The position numbers and the translations under genes were made by a program. The notes beneath the pieces are model-generated. The model was not told the DNA's origin. It searched no databases and saw only the letters and a list, made by a program, of their open reading frames with translations. A stretch of 64,000 bases of DNA, taken from positions 1 through 64,000 of the forward strand of contig JAKLLG010000016.1 of the NCBI GenBank assembly GCA_023150275.1. Reading direction: 5' to 3'. Numbering within the stretch: the stretch's first letter is position 1; the number at the start of each line of letters is the position of its first letter. Positions 1-7,041 of this stretch are shown here, piece after piece. The stretch is from Rhodocyclaceae bacterium. GTDB lineage: Bacteria; Pseudomonadota; Gammaproteobacteria; Burkholderiales; Rhodocyclaceae.

Positions 1-71
1 ACCGGCGCTCCAGCCTCCGCTTGCTTGATGACCGCGATGATCTGGCTGTCCGAAAACCTCGATTTCTTCAT
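1..71 (-). CDS. IS3-family transposase OrfA, N-terminal part (runs off the window)
   Basis: The 23 visible residues begin MKKSRFSDSQIIAV, the usual start of the helix-turn-helix OrfA of IS3-family elements, which binds the IS ends. The ATG is at 69-71 and the gene reads leftwards out of the window, so nothing can be said about OrfB or whether the element is intact. The insertion appears to have removed the outer end of an integron attC site (142-195), which places the IS tip roughly at 120-141. No exact terminal repeat could be fixed. Confidence 0.75.
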   Translation of the reverse strand, partial: MKKSRFSDSQIIAVIKQAEAGAP

Positions 72-141
72 CTTGTAGAACTCCCTCTATCCGAGAAAAT
101 TCTACTTCTGATCGCCCTTATTTGCCGGGGGGATTACCGGT

Positions 142-195
142 CCACCGGACGCTGCGCGATAAAGCCGCGCAGCGCCGGTGACCTCCACGTTAGGT
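142..195 (+). other. Integron attC site, truncated (3' half plus inner part)
   Basis: The right end carries the core GTTAGGT (189-195), matching the attC consensus GTTRRRY. An inner CCGGTG (175-180) pairs with CACCGG (145-150), and between them is a GC-rich inverted segment. The layout and several blocks match the complete attC at 728-817. No outer RYYYAAC core is found on the left, where the IS3-type element begins, so this is an attC broken by that insertion. It marks the upstream border of the cassette starting at 190. Confidence 0.7.
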
Positions 196-199
196 TCCA

Positions 200-733
200 A
201 TGAACGGTTCTCTGCTACTCCCGGACAGGGAATCCTTTGTTTCGAACGTTGAAGTCGCGGGCTCTCAACTGTCGATTCGGCTGGTCTGCGACTACCACCC
301 GAAGTCAAACCAAACCGCATACGTTTTGGCTGCGTGTGAAATCAAAAACTGCAGCGAAGCGGTCCGCTTTTTGGAGCACTGCAAGACGGAAGAGGCCTGC
401 GTCTATGCTCAACAAGATGGCTCCGCCGTTGTGCTCACAACCGAGTCGGGTGATGAGCTGCGCCTCGAAGCGCAATCAATTTCATCGTCGCCAGCCCCAT
501 TCAATGAGTCAGAATTGACCGAAGCTCTGTCTCGCGTATGGAGCTGGTACGAACTGGAGAATCAAGCTCTACGGCGTAGCGTGGAGCAAATCCAGGCAGC
601 GCAGGCGGTACTAATCGAGGCGGAACGAAGGCTCGAAATCAAGTCAGCTCGCCACATAGAGGGAACGGCTGCCGTCCTCTATTCACAACAACTTGCACTT
701 ATCCGCCGGCTCCTTGATGCCCTTAGAACCTAA
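200..733 (+). CDS. Integron cassette protein of unknown function
   Basis: A 177-residue protein whose ATG lies 5 bases after the attC core and whose TAA stop overlaps the next attC core (728-734), the textbook spacing of a gene cassette. It has no signal peptide and no membrane segment. The N-terminal half (about 1-110) is mixed beta-like with four cysteines; residues 115-175 are rich in Glu, Ala, Gln and Arg and look helical or coiled. I do not recognise the family. No clear Shine-Dalgarno sequence is visible, as is common for cassette genes, so expression may depend on an upstream promoter that is not in the window. Confidence 0.75.
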   Translation: MNGSLLLPDRESFVSNVEVAGSQLSIRLVCDYHPKSNQTAYVLAACEIKNCSEAVRFLEHCKTEEACVYAQQDGSAVVLTTESGDELRLEAQSISSSPAPFNESELTEALSRVWSWYELENQALRRSVEQIQAAQAVLIEAERRLEIKSARHIEGTAAVLYSQQLALIRRLLDALRT

Positions 734-817
734 CACTGCAGTCAACCGGACACCAAACTGCTGCGCAGTTTGGTTCCCTTCGCTGGCGCTCCGGTGCCGG
801 TTACTTCCACGTTGGGT
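728..817 (+). other. Integron attC recombination site, complete
   Basis: The left core ACCTAAC (728-734) fits RYYYAAC and the right core GTTGGGT (811-817) fits GTTRRRY. The inner boxes AACCGG and CCGGTT pair with each other. The centre folds as a 9-bp stem, ccaaactgc with gcagtttgg, around a 3-base loop. This is the folded single-strand target expected for an integron integrase. The stop codon of the 200-733 gene sits inside the left core. Confidence 0.85.
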
Positions 818-820
818 GAC

Positions 821-1057
821 ATGAATCTCGCCACCACCCTGGATCTCGCGGCCGCATTCCTTGGCTTGGCCAGTGGCGTGTTTTTCTTCGTGGGTGTTCT
901 CCACGTCAAAGACGCTACTCTGCAAACCATTGCCACGTCCATGTGGGGCAAAGGCGAAACCATCGCAACTGAACTTGCCCAGCAAAAGACCGACTTCATT
1001 TTTGGTGTGTTGATACGCGTTGAAAATTACCCAGAATCTGGAGGCTGTGCGCGGTGA
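821..1057 (+). pseudogene. Second cassette gene, truncated by an IS21-like end
   Basis: Starts with ATG 4 bases after the attC right core. The first 60 or so residues form one strong membrane segment (about 8-27) followed by a soluble stretch ending in DFIFG. The frame then runs into sequence resembling the terminal repeats of an IS21-family element (from about 1008) and ends at 1057 without the usual overlap with a following attC. It is therefore a small membrane-anchored cassette protein that has lost its C-terminus. The family is unknown. Confidence 0.6.
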
Positions 1058-1262
1058 AAAATACCCAGGGTGATTAACCTCGGCCGTTCCGTGATGGAAC
1101 GGGGAACTGAAGGAGATGATCACCATGAACCTGCTGGGAAAAGTAAGAAGGCTGCACTACCGGGACGGACACACGCTCTCGGAAATCGAACGGCGCACCG
1201 GGCTCACCCGGAAAACCATCCGCAAATGGCTCAACCCGGAAAACCATCCGCAAATGGCTCAT
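1008..1262 (+). mobile_element. IS21-family remnant: left end and start of istA
   Basis: From about 1008 the sequence has two related blocks, ttgaaaattacccag and gtgaaaaatacccagg, like the multiple terminal binding sites of IS21 elements. An ATG at 1125 opens a frame, MNLLGKVRRLHYRDGH, that continues into a helix-turn-helix (LSEIERRTGLTRKTIRKWL) typical of IstA. The frame is lost after about 40 codons in a 28-bp tandem duplication (1207-1261). No istB, catalytic DDE part or right end is present, so the remnant cannot transpose by itself. Confidence 0.65.
1207..1261 (+). repeat. 28-bp tandem duplication inside the istA remnant
   Basis: Two identical 27-base copies, 1207-1233 and 1235-1261, each beginning cccggaaaaccatccg and separated by one base. 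The duplication repeats the recognition-helix codons (RKTIRKWL) and shifts the frame, so it documents decay of the istA fragment. Confidence 0.85.
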
Positions 1263-1294
1263 TTCATTCGTTATGCGGCAAAACCCCACTCTCC

Positions 1295-1324
1295 TTGACA
1301 TACCAATATTGGTATATACATAAT
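1295..1324 (+). promoter_or_regulatory. Promoter and operator of the RelE-type/XRE pair
   Basis: A consensus -35 TTGACA (1295-1300) is followed after 18 bases by CATAAT (1319-1324). A perfect 14-bp palindrome, taccaatattggta (1301-1314), fills the spacer and is the likely binding site of the XRE antitoxin, giving autorepression. The predicted start of transcription falls at or next to the toxin ATG (1330), so the message may be leaderless. Confidence 0.65.
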
Positions 1325-1329
1325 AAGGC

Positions 1330-1614
1330 ATGTGGCAAATCGAAGAACACCGTCGCGTCGACAAACAGCTTTCTGGCGCCGTTCCTATTGAGGTTCTGAA
1401 GCGTTACGAAAAATGGAAAGACATTGCCAGGCTTTCCGGCCCGCAAGGTTTGCGGGCCATCAAAGGCTTCCACGATGAAGCGCTATCCGGCGAGTGGAAA
1501 GGGCATCGATCTTCTCGGCTCGGGCTTCAATGGCGGGTGATCTATCAAGTTGTCGCCAACGTGTTGCAGATTCAGGTAGTCCATGTCACCGCCCACGATT
1601 ACAGGAGGCCATGA
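1330..1614 (+). CDS. RelE/HigB-type toxin, probable ribosome-dependent mRNA endonuclease
   Basis: A 94-residue basic protein with the RelE/HigB-like pattern: an N-terminal helical region (RRVDKQL, EVLKRYEKWKDI) and a C-terminal beta part ending VIYQVVANVLQIQVVHVTAHDY. Family members cut mRNA on the ribosome and are neutralised by the antitoxin. The gene is first in a two-gene operon and ends 1 base before the antitoxin start. Toxin-first order with an XRE partner is the HigBA-like arrangement. Almost no leader separates the predicted transcription start from the ATG. Confidence 0.75.
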   Translation: MWQIEEHRRVDKQLSGAVPIEVLKRYEKWKDIARLSGPQGLRAIKGFHDEALSGEWKGHRSSRLGLQWRVIYQVVANVLQIQVVHVTAHDYRRP

Positions 1615-1615
1615 A

Positions 1616-1876
1616 ATGAAAGAATTTCGTCCCGCAAAAAATCGAGTTGAGGTCTCGGTGGGAGAGTCCGTCCGTATTCTGCGCGAACTTCAGGAACTGA
1701 GCCAAAGCCAACTGTCCGAACTTACGGGCATTCCGCAAGCGACCATCTCTGCCATTGAGAACAGTCGTGTGAACTTGGGCGTCGAGCGCGCAAAAATTCT
1801 TGCCCGCGCCCTCAACTGCCACCCCGCCGTACTCGTGTTTCCCGGCTGGGAGGTTCCGCTCGAACGTGCCGCATAA
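1616..1876 (+). CDS. XRE-family antitoxin
   Basis: An 86-residue protein with one helix-turn-helix of the Cro/C1 type around residues 20-62 (LRELQELSQSQLSELTGI, then PQATISAIENSR). Such proteins bind the toxin and repress their own promoter; the palindrome at 1301-1314 is the obvious target. The chosen ATG has AGGAGG (1603-1608) 7 bases upstream. An earlier in-frame start at 1583 lies inside the toxin gene and lacks a comparable site. Confidence 0.8.
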   Translation: MKEFRPAKNRVEVSVGESVRILRELQELSQSQLSELTGIPQATISAIENSRVNLGVERAKILARALNCHPAVLVFPGWEVPLERAA

Positions 1877-1889
1877 CATCCCAGTCAAA

Positions 1890-1929
1890 CCGCGCCTTGC
1901 AGGCGCTTGGACGTGCCGCAAGCGGCACG
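1890..1929 (+). terminator. Two adjacent hairpins after the antitoxin gene
   Basis: gcgcc/ggcgc (about 1892-1906) and the stronger cgtgccgc/gcggcacg (1912-1919 with 1922-1929) lie between the convergent toxin-antitoxin pairs. There is no T run, so termination is an inference from position. Confidence 0.4.
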
Positions 1930-1958
1930 CCATTTACTTCGCACGCTACAAGGGCGTC

Positions 1959-2213
1959 TCAGTAATGAAACCGCAATTGAGCGATCAGCAGGTCATTTCC
2001 TTCAACGCGATACACCATGCGGTGCTCATCCGTGATGCGGCGTGACCAGAATCCTGATAGTGCATGCTTCAATGCTTCCGGCTTTCCGACGCCAGAGAAG
2101 GGTTCGCGTTGGGTTTCCCGAATCAGCTTGTTGATCCTTTCAACCATGCGTTTATCTTGTTTTTGCCAGTAAAGATAATCTTCCCATGCCTCTTCTGCGA
2201 AAATCAGCTTCAC
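1959..2213 (-). CDS. yoeB: YoeB/Txe-family mRNA interferase toxin
   Basis: 84 residues, the normal length for YoeB. It shows the family pattern: MKLIFAEEAWEDYLYWQ at the start, KPEALKHALSGFWSRRI in the middle and HRMVYRVE before the C-terminal HY pair that belongs to the active site. YoeB cleaves mRNA at the ribosomal A site. It overlaps its antitoxin gene by 4 bases (ATGA), giving coupled translation with the antitoxin made first. All visible key residues are intact. Confidence 0.9.
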   Translation of the reverse strand: MKLIFAEEAWEDYLYWQKQDKRMVERINKLIRETQREPFSGVGKPEALKHALSGFWSRRITDEHRMVYRVEGNDLLIAQLRFHY

Positions 2214-2461
2214 TTTGCCAGCTTCCGCTCAACACCTTTCCCGGCGCTCAGTTGCGTGGCCGCCGAGAGAAGGCGCTTGGCGTTTGCGGGCGTGCGCAAG
2301 AGGTAGGCGGTTTCCTCAAGAGCTTTGTAATCTTCAAGCGAGAGCATCACCACGGCTTGGTCGCCGTTACGGGTAATAATCACGGCTTCGTGATCGTCGC
2401 AAACCCGATCCATAGTGCTGGCGAGATTTGCGCGAACGGTCGTGTAGGTCATTGCGTCCAT
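2210..2461 (-). CDS. yefM: YefM/Phd-family antitoxin
   Basis: 83 residues with the N-terminal DNA-binding fold of Phd/YefM (MTYTTVRANLASTMDRV, then VIITRNGDQAVVMLSLEDY) and a flexible C-terminal segment that wraps the toxin. The ATG at 2461 has GGAGG 6 bases upstream; an alternative ATG three codons later is also possible. It is first in the operon with yoeB and is expected to bind the operator at 2477-2496. Confidence 0.9.
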   Translation of the reverse strand: MDAMTYTTVRANLASTMDRVCDDHEAVIITRNGDQAVVMLSLEDYKALEETAYLLRTPANAKRLLSAATQLSAGKGVERKLAK

Positions 2462-2476
2462 GATGCGCCTCCGAAT

Positions 2477-2496
2477 ATGTACGCGTTACTGTACAT
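2477..2496 (-). promoter_or_regulatory. Operator palindrome of yefM-yoeB
   Basis: ATGTAC and GTACAT face each other across 8 bases immediately upstream of the yefM ribosome-binding site. YefM proteins are known to recognise TGTACA-type palindromes, so this is the likely autorepression site. Confidence 0.55.
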
Positions 2497-2556
2497 AACA
2501 AACCGTCGGTTGTCCAGTAAAGACATTTGGATACGACGGCCAACCCATCATTCGAG

Positions 2557-2665
2557 TGACCTGCCCCCGATATCCGTGCCAGTCTGAAGTTAGTAAAGTC
2601 CGCATTTGGAGGAAGAAGCGGACATGACAAAGCGATTCACGGAAGGTCACTTTCACCTATGTGCC
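2557..2665 (+). mobile_element. Second IS3-type fragment (IS end plus start of orfA)
   Basis: Starts with TGACCTGCCCCC, a terminal-repeat-like sequence. This is followed by a leader with GGAGGAAG and an ATG at 2623 opening MTKRFTE, the start of a different IS3-type OrfA. The match ends after seven or eight codons. No other part of the element is present. Confidence 0.55.
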
Positions 2666-2783
2666 CGGACCGTACCACCCAGACGACTAGCTCATCATTC
2701 CACCTGACCTGCCCGAAAAACCGCACAGGCCGGTGAATTCAAACATTGCAAACGCTCTTCCAACGCAACGCATTGCAATCAGG

Positions 2784-4280
2784 CTATACGGAAATCAGCC
2801 CTTCCGCCGGCGGTGCCACTGGATACGGGTAAAGCACGTTGAGCGCCACACTCTGCCCCGAGGCCTGCACGATACGCACATGCTCGCGGCGGAATTCGCG
2901 GGCGTGCTTGAGCCCGCAGGAGTGGGCGATCATGTCGATTTCCTTGTTCACGTTGGTGCAGTAGTGGGCCACGCGCTCGGCCTTGTCAGCCACGTCGAGG
3001 CCGCGCTGCAGGCGCGGGTTGTGCGTGGTGATGCCGGTCGGGCAGGTGTTGCTGTGGCAGCGCAGCGCCTGGATGCAGCCGAGCGAAAACATGAAGCCGC
3101 GCGCGGTGTTGACGAAATCCGCGCCGGCGGCGAGCGCCCAGGCGACGCGCGCCGGGGTCAGCAGCTTGCCGGCGGCGATCAGGCGCACGCGCTGGCGCAT
3201 GCCCGATTCGATCAGCGCGTCGACGACACGCGGCAGCGCTTCGTCGATGGATAGCGCCATGTGGTCGGCGAGCGCCTGCGGCGCGGCGCCGCTGCCGCCT
3301 TCGCCACCGTCGATGGCGAGGAAGTCGGGGGCGACATGCAGGCCGCGGCGATTCACTTCCTCGGCGAGTTCGTTCATGAACTGCCAGCCACCGATCGCCG
3401 TCTTGATGCCAACCGGCTTGCCAGTGATGTCGCGTACGCGCTCGACCATGTCGAGCAACTCGATCATGTTGGCGATGTCGCGGTGGCGATTCGGCGACAG
3501 CGAATCCTGCCCCATCGGGATGCCGCGAATACGCGCGATTTCCTCGGTGACCTTGCCAGCCAGCAAGACGCCGCCCTTGCCCGGCTTGGCACCCTGCGAG
3601 AGCTTGATCTCGAAGGCGCGCACCGAATCATGCGCGGCCACTTCGCGCAGCTTCTCGGGCGATAGGCGCCCCTGATCGTCACGCACGCCGTACTTGGCGG
3701 TGCCGATCTGGAAGATGATGTCGCAGCCGCCTTCGAGGTGGTACGGCGAGAGGCCGCCCTCGCCCGTATCCATCCAGCAGCCGGCCTTCGCCGCACCGCG
3801 CGAGAGTGACTGCACGGCGGGCTTTGAAATCGCACCGAAGCTCATCCCCGAAATATTGACCAGCGAGCGTCCGGCAAACGGTTTCTCGCAATGGCCATCG
3901 CCGATGATCAGCGGCGGTGTCGGCTCGCGCTCTTCTTCGAGCACCGGGAACGGCGCATTCACGAAGATGAGTGCGCCCGCCTCGTGGATGTTGTAGGTGG
4001 AACCAAAGCCGAGAATGCCGCCCTCGTTCTTGGCGAGCCGATAGACCCAGGCGCGCGTGGCACGGTTGAAGGGCATTTCCTCGCGGTCGCCGAGGAAGAA
4101 ATACTGCCGGAAGTACTCGCCGAGGTTTTCGAAGAAGTAGCGCAGGTGTCCGATGATCGGGAAGTTTCTGAGCACCGCGTGCTTCTTCTGCGTGATGTCC
4201 TGGATGTACCAGTAGATGAGCCATCCGGCGAGCGCGAGTGCGACAAGGACTCCGAGACTGACTTGCAACACGCTGAGCAT
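2784..4280 (-). CDS. FMN-binding glutamate-synthase-like membrane oxidoreductase
   Basis: A 498-residue protein. Residues 1-30 form a membrane anchor, then from about 80 to 480 comes a glutamate-synthase FMN-domain barrel (GRSLVNISGMSFGAIS; AIDGGEGGSGAAP; SLGCIQALRCHSNTCPTGIT). The cysteines in SLGC and RCHSNTC correspond to those that hold the iron-sulfur cluster in GltB. The amidotransferase and NADPH subunits of true glutamate synthase are missing, so the substrate is not known. The ATG at 4280 is preferred over an upstream ATG at 4346 that would overlap divergent nadC. Confidence 0.8.
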   Translation of the reverse strand: MLSVLQVSLGVLVALALAGWLIYWYIQDITQKKHAVLRNFPIIGHLRYFFENLGEYFRQYFFLGDREEMPFNRATRAWVYRLAKNEGGILGFGSTYNIHEAGALIFVNAPFPVLEEEREPTPPLIIGDGHCEKPFAGRSLVNISGMSFGAISKPAVQSLSRGAAKAGCWMDTGEGGLSPYHLEGGCDIIFQIGTAKYGVRDDQGRLSPEKLREVAAHDSVRAFEIKLSQGAKPGKGGVLLAGKVTEEIARIRGIPMGQDSLSPNRHRDIANMIELLDMVERVRDITGKPVGIKTAIGGWQFMNELAEEVNRRGLHVAPDFLAIDGGEGGSGAAPQALADHMALSIDEALPRVVDALIESGMRQRVRLIAAGKLLTPARVAWALAAGADFVNTARGFMFSLGCIQALRCHSNTCPTGITTHNPRLQRGLDVADKAERVAHYCTNVNKEIDMIAHSCGLKHAREFRREHVRIVQASGQSVALNVLYPYPVAPPAEGLISV

Positions 4281-4330
4281 GGCCGTTTCCCTCGCGATGC
4301 TAGAATTTCGCCCATCATAGGAGAAAAGCG

Positions 4331-5197
4331 ATGGTTTTTGCAGCATCCCTGCCGCCGGCCGAGGAAATCGAGCGCAATGTGAGCGCGGCGCTGGCCGAAG
4401 ACATTGGAGACGAAAGCGGGCCCGGCGACCTCACCGCCAGCCTGATTCCGGCGGACCGGATCGGCCGCGCCACGGTAATCTCGCGCGAGGACGCCGTGCT
4501 CTGCGGTACCACCTGGTTCGACAGGGTATTCCGCCGCCTCGACCCGCAGGTAAGACTTTCATGGAAGGCCGCGGACGGGGAACGCATCGCGAAGGATCAG
4601 CTGCTCTGCGAGATCGAGGGCAGCGCCCGTGCCCTGCTCTCGGCCGAGCGCAGCGCGCTGAATTTTCTGCAACTGCTTTCCGGTGTGGCGACGAAGGCGC
4701 GCCAGCATGCGGACGTGGTGGCGGGCACGAAGGCCGTGGTGGTCGATACGCGCAAGACGATTCCCGGCCTGCGGCTCGCGCAAAAATATGCGGTCAAATG
4801 CGGCGGCGGCGACAACCACCGTATCGGCCTCTACGACGCGATCCTGATCAAGGAAAACCACATCATGGCCGCCGGCGGCATTGCGCAGGCGATGGCGGCG
4901 GCAAAGGCCGCCGCAGGGCCCGGCTGCAAGTTCATCCAGATCGAGGTGGAATCGCTGGCCGAACTGCAGGAGGCACTGGCGGCCGGTGCGAAGATGGTGC
5001 TGCTCGACAACATGAGTCTCGCCGACATGCGCGAGGCCTGCCGGCTGGCCGACGGGCAGGCGATCACCGAGGCGTCCGGCGGCATCAGCCTGGAGACGCT
5101 GCGCGCGATCGCCGAGACCGGCGTGGACCGCATTTCGATTGGCGGGCTGACCAAGGATGTGCGAGCGCTTGATCTGTCGATGCGCTTTGCCGTCTAG
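4331..5197 (+). CDS. nadC: Nicotinate-nucleotide pyrophosphorylase (quinolinate phosphoribosyltransferase)
   Basis: 288 residues, the usual length. It makes nicotinate mononucleotide from quinolinate and phosphoribosyl pyrophosphate in NAD synthesis. Clear signatures are [29 protein letters not shown] and [11 protein letters not shown], which hold the substrate-binding Arg, Lys and His residues. It reads divergently from the oxidoreductase with about 50 bases between the starts, so both promoters must be packed in that gap. Confidence 0.95.
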   Translation: MVFAASLPPAEEIERNVSAALAEDIGDESGPGDLTASLIPADRIGRATVISREDAVLCGTTWFDRVFRRLDPQVRLSWKAADGERIAKDQLLCEIEGSARALLSAERSALNFLQLLSGVATKARQHADVVAGTKAVVVDTRKTIPGLRLAQKYAVKCGGGDNHRIGLYDAILIKENHIMAAGGIAQAMAAAKAAAGPGCKFIQIEVESLAELQEALAAGAKMVLLDNMSLADMREACRLADGQAITEASGGISLETLRAIAETGVDRISIGGLTKDVRALDLSMRFAV

Positions 5198-5337
5198 CGT
5201 AATGCACGCCCCCCGCCGAGCGCTGCGGATTGCTTTCACGGCACCAGTACCGCGGCATCCGCAAAAAATACGCTGCCAGCATGAAACACATGGGGCTATA
5301 ATTGGCCGAAAGTCATAACCTGCCCAGAGAGACAACG

Positions 5338-5475
5338 ATGCTTTTCGCACTGTTCTACGTCGTCGCAATCGCCATTCTGGTGCTCCATTTCACGGGCTTC
5401 CTCGCCCGCCACAATCTGGAGTGGCTCGTACTCGTGCTCGCCGTCGCCGTGTTCCCGGCGGTGATTTATCTGTAG
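5338..5475 (+). CDS. Small membrane protein, 45 residues
   Basis: The frame starting MLFALFYVVAIAILVLHF encodes two hydrophobic segments (about 2-20 and 28-45) separated by TGFLARHNLEW, so it looks like a two-pass membrane peptide. A purine-rich GAGAGA lies just upstream of the ATG, and a strong terminator follows. A possible promoter with tataat is at 5297-5302. Function unknown. It is supported by reading frame, leader and terminator only. Confidence 0.55.
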   Translation: MLFALFYVVAIAILVLHFTGFLARHNLEWLVLVLAVAVFPAVIYL

Positions 5476-5501
5476 CGTCGGCGACCGCCGACCAGACAAA
5501 A

Positions 5502-5533
5502 AAGGGGCGCCGCGGCGCCCCTTCTGTTTTTTT
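5502..5533. terminator. Strong bidirectional terminator between the small gene and thrC
   Basis: A perfect 22-base palindrome (5502-5523, arms aaggggcgccg and its complement) is followed by a run of T on the + strand and preceded by a run of A. It can stop transcription from both convergent genes. Confidence 0.85.
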
Positions 5534-5542
5534 CCCCGGCGT

Positions 5543-6991
5543 TCAGGCCGGGATGCGTTCGACCAGATACTGTTTCACTGCCGCCACCTCCGGTGTCATC
5601 ACATCCACGCGTTGCGGCAGATTCTCGATGCCTTCGAGCTTGGCGGGCCGCTCCGGCGCACGGTTGAGCGCCTCACGGATCGTTTCCTCGAACTTCGCCG
5701 GCAGTGCCGTTTCCAGCACCAGCGTCGGCACGTCGGCCGGGCGCTGTTCGAGGGCAACCTTGAGGCCGTCGGCGGTGTGGGTGTCGATCATCGTGCCGTA
5801 TTTCTCGAAGGCCAGCCGGATCGTGGCCAGCCGCCCGGCGTGGTTGTTGCTGCCGGAGACGAAGCCGTAATCGGCGAGCTTTGCGAAATACGGGGTGTTG
5901 GAAATGTCGAAGCTGGAACCTGCATCGACCTTCGCCCACAGTTCGCGCACCTTGGCGCCATCGCGGCCGACGAGGTCGAAAACGAAGCGCTCGAAGTTGG
6001 ACGCTTTCGAAATATCCATCGACGGCGACGAGGTGGTGTGCGTCTCTGCCGTGCCGCGCGGGCGATAGACGCCGGTGCGGAAAAACTCGTCGAGGACGTC
6101 GTTCTCGTTGGTGGCAAGGATCAGCTTCGCCACCGGCAGGCCCATCATGCGCGCGATGTGGCCGGCGCAGATGTTGCCGAAGTTACCGGACGGCACACAG
6201 AAGGCGACCTGCTCGTCGTTGGATTGCGTAGCGGCGAAATAGCCCTTGAAGTAATAGACGATCTGCGCGGCGACGCGGCCCCAGTTGATCGAATTGACGG
6301 CGCCGATCTTGTACTTGGCCTTGAAGGCGTGGTCGTTGGAGACGGCCTTCACGATGTCCTGCGCGTCGTCGAACATGCCGGTGACGGCGATGTTGAAGAT
6401 GTTCTCGTCCTGCAGCGAATACATCTGCGCGCGCTGGAAAGCTGACATGCGGCCGTGCGGGCTGAGCATGAAGACGCGCACGCCGTGCTTGCCGCGCATG
6501 GCGTATTCGGCGGCCGAACCGGTGTCGCCCGAGGTCGCGCCAAGAATGTTGATTTCCTCACCGCGTTTTTCCAGCACGTACTCGAACAGATTGCCGAGCA
6601 ACTGCATGGCCATGTCCTTGAAAGCCAGCGTCGGGCCATTCGACAATTCGAGCAGGCCGAGCTTGCCCTTGCCGTTTTCCTTTTCCAGCCAATGCACCGG
6701 CGTGATATCAGCGGCGTTGTCGCCGGCGCGGGCATTGCAATAGACCTCGGCGGTGTAGGTCTTGTCGCAGATCGCCTTCAGGTCGGCGGGCGGAATATCG
6801 TCGATGAACTTGGAGAGGATGGCGAAGGCCAGTTCGGCGTAGGAGAGCGTGCGCCATGCGTCAAGCTCGGTGCGCGTGATCTGCGGATACGATTCCGGCA
6901 GGTAGAGGCCGCCGTCGGGCGCCAGGCCGCCGAGCAGGATGTCGCAGAAGGATTGGGTCGGCGCGTTGCCGCGGGTGGAGAGGTAGCGCAT
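5543..6991 (-). CDS. thrC: Threonine synthase
   Basis: 482 residues, typical for the long bacterial form. It converts O-phosphohomoserine to threonine with pyridoxal phosphate. The start MRYLSTRGNAP, the cofactor lysine in PTLAFKDMAMQ and the phosphate-binding GATSGDTGSAA are all visible. The frame is open for 201 more codons upstream but those are antisense-like and overlap the next gene; ATG 6991 gives the family N-terminus. It follows hom in the same direction, separated by the DUF2249, membrane and lipoprotein genes. Confidence 0.95.
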   Translation of the reverse strand: MRYLSTRGNAPTQSFCDILLGGLAPDGGLYLPESYPQITRTELDAWRTLSYAELAFAILSKFIDDIPPADLKAICDKTYTAEVYCNARAGDNAADITPVHWLEKENGKGKLGLLELSNGPTLAFKDMAMQLLGNLFEYVLEKRGEEINILGATSGDTGSAAEYAMRGKHGVRVFMLSPHGRMSAFQRAQMYSLQDENIFNIAVTGMFDDAQDIVKAVSNDHAFKAKYKIGAVNSINWGRVAAQIVYYFKGYFAATQSNDEQVAFCVPSGNFGNICAGHIARMMGLPVAKLILATNENDVLDEFFRTGVYRPRGTAETHTTSSPSMDISKASNFERFVFDLVGRDGAKVRELWAKVDAGSSFDISNTPYFAKLADYGFVSGSNNHAGRLATIRLAFEKYGTMIDTHTADGLKVALEQRPADVPTLVLETALPAKFEETIREALNRAPERPAKLEGIENLPQRVDVMTPEVAAVKQYLVERIPA

Positions 6992-7041
6992 GGAAGGCGA
7001 TCCGGGAAAATACGGGAAAGAGATACGGGAAAGGCGGGATT

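Larger units (their letters stand above)
2462..2783. other. Intergenic region between yefM and the oxidoreductase gene
   Basis: Holds the yefM promoter/operator and the IS3-type fragment (2557-about 2665). A second short copy of the tgacctgccc motif at 2704-2713 may be the other end of the collapsed IS. No further gene is seen. Confidence 0.5.
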
